Source: Anaerolineae bacterium (GTDB taxonomy: Bacteria; Chloroflexota; Anaerolineae; Promineifilales; Promineifilaceae). From it: a DNA stretch of 5,723 bases. Shown here piece after piece: positions 1-5,040 of the stretch. The notes below the pieces were generated by a model, which worked only from the letters and a program-made list of their open reading frames with translations, searched no databases and was not told the origin of the DNA. The stretch spans positions 1 to 5,723 of the forward strand of contig JANQGC010000327.1 in the NCBI GenBank assembly GCA_028277515.1. The letters run 5' to 3'. Position numbers and translations under genes: made by a program. The number at the start of each line of letters is the position of its first letter. The first letter of the stretch is position 1.

Positions 1-87
1 AATAGAGTAGATTTGTTAAAACTGTATTTGGATTGTTCATATATGGGTAAACAGTATTGGTTCGTTTTAGACATTGCCTTAACTTAA
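1..87 (+). CDS. Possible 3' end of an upstream gene, product unknown (partial)
   Basis: Frame 1 is open from the first base to a TAA at 85-87 and gives 28 residues ending in YWFVLDIALT; the other two + frames stop within the first nine bases. The peptide has a plausible composition (alternating Leu, Tyr, Asp, Trp) and could be the C-terminus of a protein beginning outside the window. No domain is recognisable. The aromatic-rich end with an L-D-hydrophobic pattern faintly recalls the C-termini of bacterial sugar-phosphate transferases, but 28 residues cannot support that. It may equally be a chance open frame in AT-rich DNA. It lies on the same strand as the operon, 129 bases before the first sulfotransferase start. 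Confidence 0.3.
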   Translation, partial: NRVDLLKLYLDCSYMGKQYWFVLDIALT

Positions 88-95
88 TGACATTG

Positions 96-145
96 AGTAA
101 TCAGTGGGCAGTGGACACTGCTCTGACTACTGCTAACTGATTACT
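96..145. repeat. Intergenic inverted repeat
   Basis: AGTAATCAGT (96-105) is perfectly complementary to ACTGATTACT (136-145). After one mismatched pair the arms continue as GGCAGT (107-112) against ACTGCT (129-134) with one G-T wobble, making about 16 paired positions around a 16-base loop. Variants of the same word (CAGTGG, ACTGCT, AACTGATCCACT) recur just inside and just downstream, as in degenerate intergenic palindromic repeat families. There is no T-run after the stem, so it is not an intrinsic terminator. It may be a REP-like element or a remnant of a small non-autonomous element. Confidence 0.65.
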
Positions 146-216
146 GTCAACTGATCCACTATTCCCCCTTGACTTGTGTGCTAATATATTTCCGTAAGAT
201 TATTAACCCTATTATC

Positions 217-987
217 ATGGACAAAGCTGCAATTAAGATATATGGTGAGCGCAACAGCGGCACGCGCTTCCTGACGAAGCTGATCCGCCAAAATCTGCGG
301 GTAAAGCTGCTGCGCGGCGTGGCTCCACCAAAAACCGTCCGCGCTATTGCTGCCGAAATGGACCTGGACCTGGAAGCGGCGCGGGACCTGTACTTTGAAC
401 AATCGTTTGCGGAGACGTTAGGTTGGAAACACAGCCAGGCTCTGCCGCCAGAGCAGTACTGTCCATTTGAACGGGTGAATGGACATTTGATCTTCGTCAC
501 GATCAGCAAAAATCCATATGCCTGGCTGCTGTCGATGCACAGACGGCCGTATCACCAGGGTTGGCGGCGGTCATTAACTTTTAAGCAGTTTTTGACCACC
601 CCTTGGACAACTTTAGGGCGGGATAACACGGCCGCAGAGCTGTCCGGACCCGTCCAACTTTGGAATGAAAAGAACCGTTCCTACATGAAACTGAGTGAAG
701 GTCTAAACGCCATTAATCTGACTTACGAAGCGCTGCTAACGGAACCTGAGAAAATGATGCACAATATTGCCGAACAAGCCGTCTGCGATTGGAAAAATGA
801 GAGCTTCCAACTCGTTGACTTTTTGCCGGGAAACCATAACAAAGGATATGATTATTACCGTCGATATTACCTGGGGGAGTTATGGAAGGGGCAGCTTGAT
901 TCAACGGCAATCAGGCTCATTAATGATCGCCTGGATCGAGAAGTGATGGCGTACTTCAATTACCAAACCCTCAGCCCAGATCTATGA
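217..987 (+). CDS. Sulfotransferase-like protein (GERNSGT P-loop type)
   Basis: This 256-residue protein is predicted to transfer sulfate from PAPS to a sugar or protein hydroxyl. Seen: strand and P-loop IYGERNSGTRFL at about residues 8-19, which is the 5'-phosphosulfate loop of a sulfotransferase subgroup; KHS at 71-73; FVTISKNPYAWLLSM at about 93-107, which fits the 3'-phosphate loop (Ser plus Asn-Pro and a following helix); and LTYEALLTEP at 168-177, as in the usual C-terminal YE(D/A)L segment. The start at ATG 217 was chosen because the P-loop strand follows at once. A TTG at 169 would add 16 residues of poor quality, and neither start has a good Shine-Dalgarno. The gene ends in an ATGA overlap with the next gene, so the two are translationally coupled. 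No signal peptide is visible, so it probably acts in the cytoplasm. The acceptor is unknown; the neighbourhood suggests a glycan or glycoprotein. Family call is fairly sure, substrate is not. Confidence 0.82.
   Translation: MDKAAIKIYGERNSGTRFLTKLIRQNLRVKLLRGVAPPKTVRAIAAEMDLDLEAARDLYFEQSFAETLGWKHSQALPPEQYCPFERVNGHLIFVTISKNPYAWLLSMHRRPYHQGWRRSLTFKQFLTTPWTTLGRDNTAAELSGPVQLWNEKNRSYMKLSEGLNAINLTYEALLTEPEKMMHNIAEQAVCDWKNESFQLVDFLPGNHNKGYDYYRRYYLGELWKGQLDSTAIRLINDRLDREVMAYFNYQTLSPDL
984..987 (+). promoter_or_regulatory. ATGA stop/start overlap coupling two sulfotransferase genes
   Basis: The ATG of the second sulfotransferase (984-986) overlaps the TGA of the first (985-987). No Shine-Dalgarno-like purine run lies just upstream of 984, so re-initiation by ribosomes finishing the first gene is the likely way the second is translated. 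This supports a single transcript and fixed relative expression of the two enzymes. Confidence 0.8.
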
Positions 988-1664
988 TCATATCCCACCG
1001 CTATCAATTCATCTTCATCAAGACCAGCAAAACGGCCGGAACCAGCATTGAGATCGGCCTGTCCAAATTTTGTGGCGAAGCCGACGTCATCACGCCTATT
1101 CGACCCGCCGATGAGAAACTGCGCCGCAACCTTGGTTATCGAAGTCCGCAAAATTATATGTTAGGCCTTCCCCAAGAGCGGCTGCCCCTACCCGATGCCG
1201 GACGCCCTTGTGACAGATTTTATAACCACAGCGGGGCTAAAAAGATTCGCCGCTGCATCGGCGATATCGTTTGGAACAGCTATTATAAATTCGCCTTTGT
1301 ACGCAATCCCTGGGACCGGTTCCTCTCCTACTATTACTGGCGCTGTCGCAAAGATCCCCGTTTGCCCATATCTGAATTTTTAACCCACAAAAATCTAAGG
1401 CGAATGAAAAGATTAGGCAGCAATCTGTATTCAATCAAGGGAGAGATCGCTGTGGATCGCCTTTGCCGTTATGAAAACCTGGATCAGGAACTGGATGAAC
1501 TGTGTCGACGCCTGGGTTTTCCAGAAGCAATCACGCTGCCGCAGGCTAAATCAACATTCCGCCCGGATAAACGCAGCTATCGCCAGATCTTGACCGGAGA
1601 GCAAGCCCAGAAGATCGCCGATTTTTTTCAAGAGGAAATTGAACGATTTGGATACGAATTTTGA
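984..1664 (+). CDS. Sulfotransferase, family 2 type
   Basis: This 226-residue protein is a predicted PAPS-dependent sulfotransferase of the Sulfotransfer_2 type, the group that sulfates carbohydrates. Seen: IFIKTSKTAGTSIE at residues 10-23, the 5'-phosphosulfate loop; NHSGA at 81-85; FAFVRNPWDRFLSYYYW at 103-119, the classic 3'-phosphate loop with R107, N108, P109 and a Ser on the following helix; VDRLCRYENLDQEL at 157-170, the usual RYENL segment; and a C-terminal FFQEEIERFGYEF. The N-terminus (MIISH then FIFIKT) has the shape typical of full-length bacterial members, which supports the ATG at 984. There is no signal peptide or membrane anchor, unlike animal Golgi homologues, so action in the cytoplasm is expected. 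It is the second of three sulfotransferases in the operon, and each has a different P-loop, so they are not recent duplicates. The acceptor cannot be read from sequence. Confidence 0.93.
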   Translation: MIISHRYQFIFIKTSKTAGTSIEIGLSKFCGEADVITPIRPADEKLRRNLGYRSPQNYMLGLPQERLPLPDAGRPCDRFYNHSGAKKIRRCIGDIVWNSYYKFAFVRNPWDRFLSYYYWRCRKDPRLPISEFLTHKNLRRMKRLGSNLYSIKGEIAVDRLCRYENLDQELDELCRRLGFPEAITLPQAKSTFRPDKRSYRQILTGEQAQKIADFFQEEIERFGYEF

Positions 1665-1705
1665 GTCGAGCATGTTGCACAATTTAAAAACATCTGAGGT
1701 GTCAA

Positions 1706-2386
1706 ATGAGTCACAAAATGGACAATCCCCTTAAAGTTGACCATGTCCTGACTGAAAGAAGGGATGAAAAGTTTATTGTCAAGGATCCGCTTCAAGGGCA
1801 GACTTTCTTTCTGGTGGAAACGGCCGAATTGATCTGGACTCATTGTGACGGGGATACCGGCCCGCAAGAGCTGTCAAGCCTGTTGCAAAACGCCTATGAT
1901 ATGCCGGGGAACGTCGCCGATGAAGTGCTCTGGCTGACCCTGGATTACCTGGAGAAAGTCAATCTGTTGCAGGAACCGGTCATCAGGGACCGTCATGTCT
2001 ATTCACGTCGGCAGGTGCTTAAAATATTGGCTACAGTGGGTATTTCCGTTTCTCTGGTTCCCATCGTTTCATCTCCTGTCCAGGCCGCTGCTCGAGATAT
2101 GATGGCCACATTTCAACCGCTGACAACCACATCGTCGACATCGACATCGACCACAACGACCACGACATCGACCACGACATCGACGACAACGACAACGACA
2201 ACGACAACGACCACGACATCGACGATGGATCCTACGGCCGTTTCCCTGGTCGATGCCGCGGCCGAATCCAGTCATGGTGCAAGAGCCAGTCTCGTCGCCG
2301 GAGCAATTGCCTTGGCCGGGCTGACCTGGCGCAAGCTGCTGGGTCGTGGAGACAAGAATGAAGAGAGTGACGGCAAGAAATCGTAG
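1706..2386 (+). CDS. PqqD-like/RRE domain fused to a twin-arginine signal and a Thr/Ser mucin-like tract
   Basis: This 226-residue composite protein is probably the acceptor or precursor handled by its neighbours. Residues about 10-90 have the PqqD pattern: short strands, then AELIWTHCDGDTGPQELSSLL (40-60) matching the family's A-x-x-IW-x-x-x-DG-x-T-x-x-EL signature, then a helix ending LEKVNLL. PqqD-like domains (RiPP recognition elements) bind peptide substrates for modifying enzymes. S100-RRQVLK-106 matches the twin-arginine consensus SRRxFLK, with V at the F position, followed by a hydrophobic stretch (107-124) and a VQAAA cleavage-like site (125-129). Residues 140-173 are only Thr (27) and Ser (7). 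Residues about 194-208 are a short hydrophobic segment followed by RK and a charged tail, a possible membrane anchor. GAGGTG at 1696-1701 is a well-placed Shine-Dalgarno. Cleavage would remove the PqqD part with the signal, so that part would act as a leader. Domain readings are fairly sure; the role is inference. Confidence 0.8.
   Translation: MSHKMDNPLKVDHVLTERRDEKFIVKDPLQGQTFFLVETAELIWTHCDGDTGPQELSSLLQNAYDMPGNVADEVLWLTLDYLEKVNLLQEPVIRDRHVYSRRQVLKILATVGISVSLVPIVSSPVQAAARDMMATFQPLTTTSSTSTSTTTTTTSTTTSTTTTTTTTTTTTSTMDPTAVSLVDAAAESSHGARASLVAGAIALAGLTWRKLLGRGDKNEESDGKKS
2123..2224 (+). repeat. Thr/Ser-coding short-repeat tract (ACGACA, ACATCG, ACCACG units)
   Basis: These 102 bases encode 34 consecutive Thr or Ser codons. 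They are built from in-frame trinucleotides ACA, ACC, ACG and TCG, arranged largely as hexamers, including four perfect tandem ACGACA units at 2183-2206. Every unit is a multiple of three, so slippage or unequal recombination would change tract length without shifting the frame. Codon choice is mixed rather than one repeated triplet, which suggests selection for the amino acids as well as expansion of the DNA repeat. Confidence 0.9.
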
Positions 2387-2434
2387 GATAAAAGCGTTGA
2401 TTAATCCATTGAACCAGGGTTAAGAGACATCCTC

Positions 2435-3364
2435 ATGCTGTCCGTGGTCATTCCCCATCGCAACGAAACATTTCTCGGATTTACCGTGCGTCGCTTGCAG
2501 GAAACAGTGCGTGTTCCGCTGGAAATCATTACGGTGGATGACGGCTCGGATCAGCCTTATGAGATCCCGCGCGGCGTCAGACACATCCGCTTTGCCAAGC
2601 CGATTGGCGCTCAATTTGCCCGCAACACCGGCATTGAAGCGGCGAGCTTCGACACGGTTTTGATCATTGATGCCCACATGAACTTTACTGATGATGATTG
2701 GGCGCAGAAGCTGGTCGATTACAATCGCGCCAACCCCAGCCATGTCGGCTGCCCGATCATGCGCAGCCTGACCCCGGAGCGCATGGAAATGGAAGACGCC
2801 CGCGGCCGCTATTACGGCGCACACATCATCCCCTTTGATGAACGGGAAGACGAAGAGCTGCACCCGGCCGACCGGCGGCGTATCCTGGTCGACAAATGGA
2901 ATAAACGAAAAGGGGTTCAGCAGGTGGGGTGTGTTCTGGGTGGGGCTTACTTCTTGAGCCGCCGCTGGTATCAAGAACGGCTGCTTTCCCCCTGGGCCGA
3001 ACTACGCGGCTGGGGCTACCTGGAGGCTAATATCTCGATTCCCAATTACCTGTTGGGTGGCGAAAATGTGTGCCTGGACATTGAGATCGGCCATATGTTT
3101 CGCCCGCAGCAGCCGTTTCCCAATAATCTAGCCAACGTACTTTATAATGAACTGTACCTGGCCCATGTCGTCATTCCTGATGTGGCGGAGCGGGAGGCGC
3201 TGCTCGGCCGCCTGGACCTGCCTGATGATCCAATCTCACGCGAGGTCCAATGTCAATTGGATCGTTCGGTGGCTCGCTGGTACGGCCGTTATCTGGTCGA
3301 AAATGGTAGCCGTACCTGGGAAGATTATAAAAAAGTGTGGATGGACCCAGATAGAATTTATTAA
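2435..3364 (+). CDS. GT-A glycosyltransferase resembling polypeptide GalNAc-transferases (GT2/GT27-like)
   Basis: This 309-residue glycosyltransferase is predicted to move a sugar from a nucleotide donor. Seen: LSVVIPHRNE at 2-11 and VDDGSD at 34-39, the nucleotide-binding strands of family GT2-like GT-A folds; GAQFARNTGIEAA at 58-70; and DAH at 79-81, the metal-binding DxH form used by polypeptide GalNAc-transferases rather than the more usual DxD. GCVLGGAYFLSRRWY at 165-179 fits the acceptor-side GG(L/A)FAI segment, GWGYLEANIS at 192-201 the WGGEN-LE segment, and IGHMFR at 218-223 the (V)GHVFR segment whose His is the third metal ligand. The order and spacing agree with the GalNAc-transferase catalytic core. 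No ricin-type lectin domain and no membrane helix are present, so the enzyme is probably cytoplasmic. It lies 48 bases after the Thr/Ser-tract protein, with a modest AAGAGA ribosome site. GT-A fold is near certain; GalNAc donor and Thr/Ser acceptor are inference. A GT2 enzyme for another glycan is the alternative. Confidence 0.9.
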   Translation: MLSVVIPHRNETFLGFTVRRLQETVRVPLEIITVDDGSDQPYEIPRGVRHIRFAKPIGAQFARNTGIEAASFDTVLIIDAHMNFTDDDWAQKLVDYNRANPSHVGCPIMRSLTPERMEMEDARGRYYGAHIIPFDEREDEELHPADRRRILVDKWNKRKGVQQVGCVLGGAYFLSRRWYQERLLSPWAELRGWGYLEANISIPNYLLGGENVCLDIEIGHMFRPQQPFPNNLANVLYNELYLAHVVIPDVAEREALLGRLDLPDDPISREVQCQLDRSVARWYGRYLVENGSRTWEDYKKVWMDPDRIY

Positions 3365-3366
3365 GG

Positions 3367-4191
3367 ATGCTGTTCAATAAAGAAAAAATTCTTATCCTGC
3401 ATCCAGGGAAATGCGGGGGGACGACGATTGAGCATCTGTTCTTGCGCGCGCTGCGCCGGACCAACCTGGCCCAACTCTTAAACCAGCCATGTTTTAAACA
3501 GGAAAATAACCATGACCTGACGGCCGAATGCTTGCAGCAGCGTAAAGAGATGATGGCCGGCTATATCAGTAGGGTTTACGCCATCAACGGCGTTTACAAT
3601 ATTTACTTGCAGCATGCCGACCTCGCTGCCACAGGTCGCATTCATGGCCAGGTGCAACTTGACGGGCTGTTCAAGATCGCCTTCGTTCGTAATCCCTTTC
3701 CCCGCATCCTGTCCGCTTATTATTACAATATGTGGGATCGCAAAACCGACTTTCGCACCTTCATTATAGAGCAGCTTCCAAGGCGAAAGAAGATGAATCA
3801 AGATTACACGCGCAATCATTTTGGCGCGCTGCACCATTATACGCATATGAACGGCCGTCTCGCTGTTGATTTTCTGGGCAAGCTGGAAACCCTGGCTGAG
3901 GATGTAGACCGGCTATCCCGGCAGTTAGGCCTGTCACTCGATTTACAACGAGAGAGGCAGCATGCCCGGACCAGGGCCGGCCGGCTGTATGCCCATTATT
4001 CCCAGGCGTACGATGATCAAATGGTTGCTGTCGTGCAGGATTTGTATGCCCAAGATTTGCAGCTTTTTGATTATCAATTTGAACGCAGACTACCCTATGG
4101 CCCGGTTCCACTAGGAGAAGACGTTGAATTAGCAGCGAATAACGGCCGTCATTCATTCCTATCCGCTTTTCGCCAACTGTTTGGCAGTTGA
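3367..4191 (+). CDS. Sulfotransferase family protein (KCGGTT P-loop type)
   Basis: This 274-residue protein is the third predicted PAPS-dependent sulfotransferase of the cluster. Seen: ILILHPGKCGGTTIE at residues 8-22, the 5'-phosphosulfate loop; LQHADL at 81-86; FKIAFVRNPFPRILSAYYY at 102-120, the 3'-phosphate loop with R108, N109, P110 and S116; and GRLAVDFLGKLETLAEDV at 163-180, matching the usual VDFIGRFE-L segment of Sulfotransfer_2 proteins. The last 35 or so residues are an unassigned extension. The start ATG lies 2 bases after the glycosyltransferase stop; the AAGG directly abutting it is too close to act as a ribosome site, so coupling to the upstream gene is likely. No signal peptide is seen. 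Its direct coupling to the glycosyltransferase suggests that it sulfates the sugar that enzyme adds, although sequence alone cannot show this. Confidence 0.92.
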   Translation: MLFNKEKILILHPGKCGGTTIEHLFLRALRRTNLAQLLNQPCFKQENNHDLTAECLQQRKEMMAGYISRVYAINGVYNIYLQHADLAATGRIHGQVQLDGLFKIAFVRNPFPRILSAYYYNMWDRKTDFRTFIIEQLPRRKKMNQDYTRNHFGALHHYTHMNGRLAVDFLGKLETLAEDVDRLSRQLGLSLDLQRERQHARTRAGRLYAHYSQAYDDQMVAVVQDLYAQDLQLFDYQFERRLPYGPVPLGEDVELAANNGRHSFLSAFRQLFGS

Positions 4192-4284
4192 GCGCCCGGT
4201 GCCAGCCACGTTTTCGCCGGCCCCACCTCCTGTCGACGAGGAAAATAAATAACTTTTCAAGGCAATTGGTGTTATAAATATCAG

Positions 4285-4299
4285 GTCGGATTATCCGAC
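4285..4299. promoter_or_regulatory. Perfect palindrome, operator-like, upstream of the membrane-protein gene
   Basis: GTCGGAT-T-ATCCGAC is a perfect 7-base inverted repeat about one central base, 37 bases before the ATG at 4337. A TATAAA (4273-4278), which could be a -10 box, lies just upstream; the best -35-like word, TTTTCA at 4254-4259, is only 13 bases away from it, which is too close, so the promoter is doubtful. The palindrome would sit near a transcription start and fits a dimeric regulator site. As RNA it could form a 6-bp hairpin with a 3-base loop. No T-run follows, so it is not a terminator for the operon. Confidence 0.4.
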
Positions 4300-4336
4300 T
4301 ATCGTTTGGTGACTTTTTATTAGAAGGAAGGAAAAA

Positions 4337-4711
4337 ATGAAAAGAAATGCATCTGCTTATATTTTGACCATTATCGCGGTATTCGCCGGTTTGGTCGCAA
4401 TTGTTGATACTTTACGTTATCTGGAACTGTTTTTTAGCCCTCTGCGCTTTCTAGGCGGGTCTTTCTTCGGCGCGATCCTTTCAGGCCTGGTAGCCATTAT
4501 TTGGTTCTGGGCGGCCACCCGTCTTTGGAATATGGATCCTCGAGGCTGGATCTTCATGGTAACCATCGCCGCCATTTACCTTATTTTTGATGCGGTAGCC
4601 CTGATCGCCGGAACCCCGTTTGATTTGCTGTTGGGTTCGATTTTCATCAACGCCCTGGCGTTAATTGTCGGTTTGCTGCCCAGCACGAAGGAGGCTTACG
4701 GCACAGGCTGA
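4337..4711 (+). CDS. Small four-helix membrane protein, function unknown
   Basis: This 124-residue protein has four predicted membrane helices at about residues 6-24, 38-60, 70-91 and 93-114. The loops are short: a charged one after helix 1 (DTLRYLELFF) and TRLWNMDPRG after helix 2. The second helix and its flank are Trp-rich (IIWFWAATRLW), and the DPRGW turn is typical of small uncharacterised integral membrane proteins. No catalytic motif is visible and I do not recognise the family with confidence. The start is well supported by the purine run AAGGAAGG at 4324-4331, five bases before the ATG. A 145-base gap separates it from the sulfotransferase operon, and it has its own terminator, so it is probably a separate transcription unit rather than part of the glycan system. 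Confidence 0.85.
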   Translation: MKRNASAYILTIIAVFAGLVAIVDTLRYLELFFSPLRFLGGSFFGAILSGLVAIIWFWAATRLWNMDPRGWIFMVTIAAIYLIFDAVALIAGTPFDLLLGSIFINALALIVGLLPSTKEAYGTG

Positions 4712-4740
4712 AATTTTTCTTGAAATCGGTTATTTTCTGA

Positions 4741-4771
4741 AGCACCCGGCCCTTGTGACCGGGTGTTTTTT
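4741..4771 (+). terminator. Rho-independent terminator after the membrane-protein gene
   Basis: CACCCGG (4743-4749) pairs perfectly with CCGGGTG (4759-4765) across a 9-base loop, and the stem runs directly into six T residues (4766-4771). The stem can extend by a G-T and an A-T pair. It lies 30 bases after the TGA at 4709-4711, the usual place for an intrinsic terminator of that gene. Confidence 0.88.
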
Positions 4772-4782
4772 GTCGTGCAATC

Positions 4783-4910
4783 TTGTAACCCAACACTTTT
4801 ACAAAAAGAGGATTAATTGGACGCTGATTTTCGCTGATGACGCTGAATTTTTATTTTTTGCGAGAATCCGCTCTTGTCCGCGTCCTATTTCTAAACTGTC
4901 GGGTAGTTAG
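4783..4910. repeat. Direct repeat copy A with internal inverted arms
   Basis: This 128-base segment aligns over its whole length with 5041-5161. Both run from a TNGTAANCC-like start through ACACTTTTAC, GGACGCTGA, GACGCTGAATTTTTATTTTT and TCTTGTCC to ACTGTCGGG and GTTAG. Inside copy A, GGACGC (4819-4824) pairs with GCGTCC (4880-4885), and GATTTTCGC (4826-4834) pairs with GCGAGAATC (4860-4868) with one wobble, giving a long imperfect stem-loop with a T-rich loop. Words of this type (GACGCTGATTTTCGCTGATGACGCTGA) are typical of dispersed non-coding repeats in environmental bacteria. The short open frames crossing it look like by-products of the repeat. Confidence 0.8.
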
Positions 4911-4955
4911 TCGTGCGATTAACGTGCCCTCCAGGTATTGCTTAAATTGCGTCCT

Positions 4956-4976
4956 CACGATTTGGTAAAAATCGTG
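4956..4976. other. Perfect 8-bp hairpin between the two repeat copies
   Basis: CACGATTT (4956-4963) and AAATCGTG (4969-4976) are exact complements around the 5-base loop GGTAA, and CTATATTTT follows. The trailing T stretch is short and broken and the stem is AT-rich, so it is at best a weak terminator. It could also be an operator or a chance structure. The rest of 4911-5040 contains no recognisable gene, RNA or site. Confidence 0.4.
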
Positions 4977-5040
4977 CTATATTTTCAACTGGCAAAATGT
5001 GACGTATCGCGTTATCCTTACTTGAAATTAGCACCTGTTC

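Noticed and set aside
169..200. TTGACT plus TAATAT/TATATT/TAAGAT words as a sigma-70-like promoter for the operon
   Set aside because: The spacers are 7, 10 or 20 bases, none near 17, so no convincing -35/-10 pair can be defined.
169..216. TTG at 169 as an earlier start for the first sulfotransferase
   Set aside because: No Shine-Dalgarno precedes it, and the 16 extra residues come before the first beta strand; the ATG at 217 leads directly into the P-loop strand as expected for the family.
2031..2275. Minus-strand open frames rich in Ser-Met/Leu-Trp or Arg-Cys repeats opposite the Thr/Ser tract
   Set aside because: They are mirror images of the ACG/ACA/TCG repeat read on the other strand, with no ribosome site, and they lie inside a well-supported gene.
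2420..2974. Long minus-strand open frame opposite the glycosyltransferase
   Set aside because: It is antisense to a gene with clear GT-A motifs, and its peptide shows no recognisable domain; it is a by-product of GC-rich coding sequence.
4192..4260. Search for a terminator directly after the third sulfotransferase gene
   Set aside because: The GC-rich stretch after 4191 gives only short 4-bp stems such as CCTC/GAGG and no clean T-run, so none can be called.
4665..4910. Open frame of 81 codons crossing the end of the membrane-protein gene, the terminator and repeat copy A
   Set aside because: It overlaps the supported gene out of frame, runs through a rho-independent terminator, and its peptide shares FYK-x-x-INWTL with the frame at 4938-5144 only because both cross the non-coding repeat.
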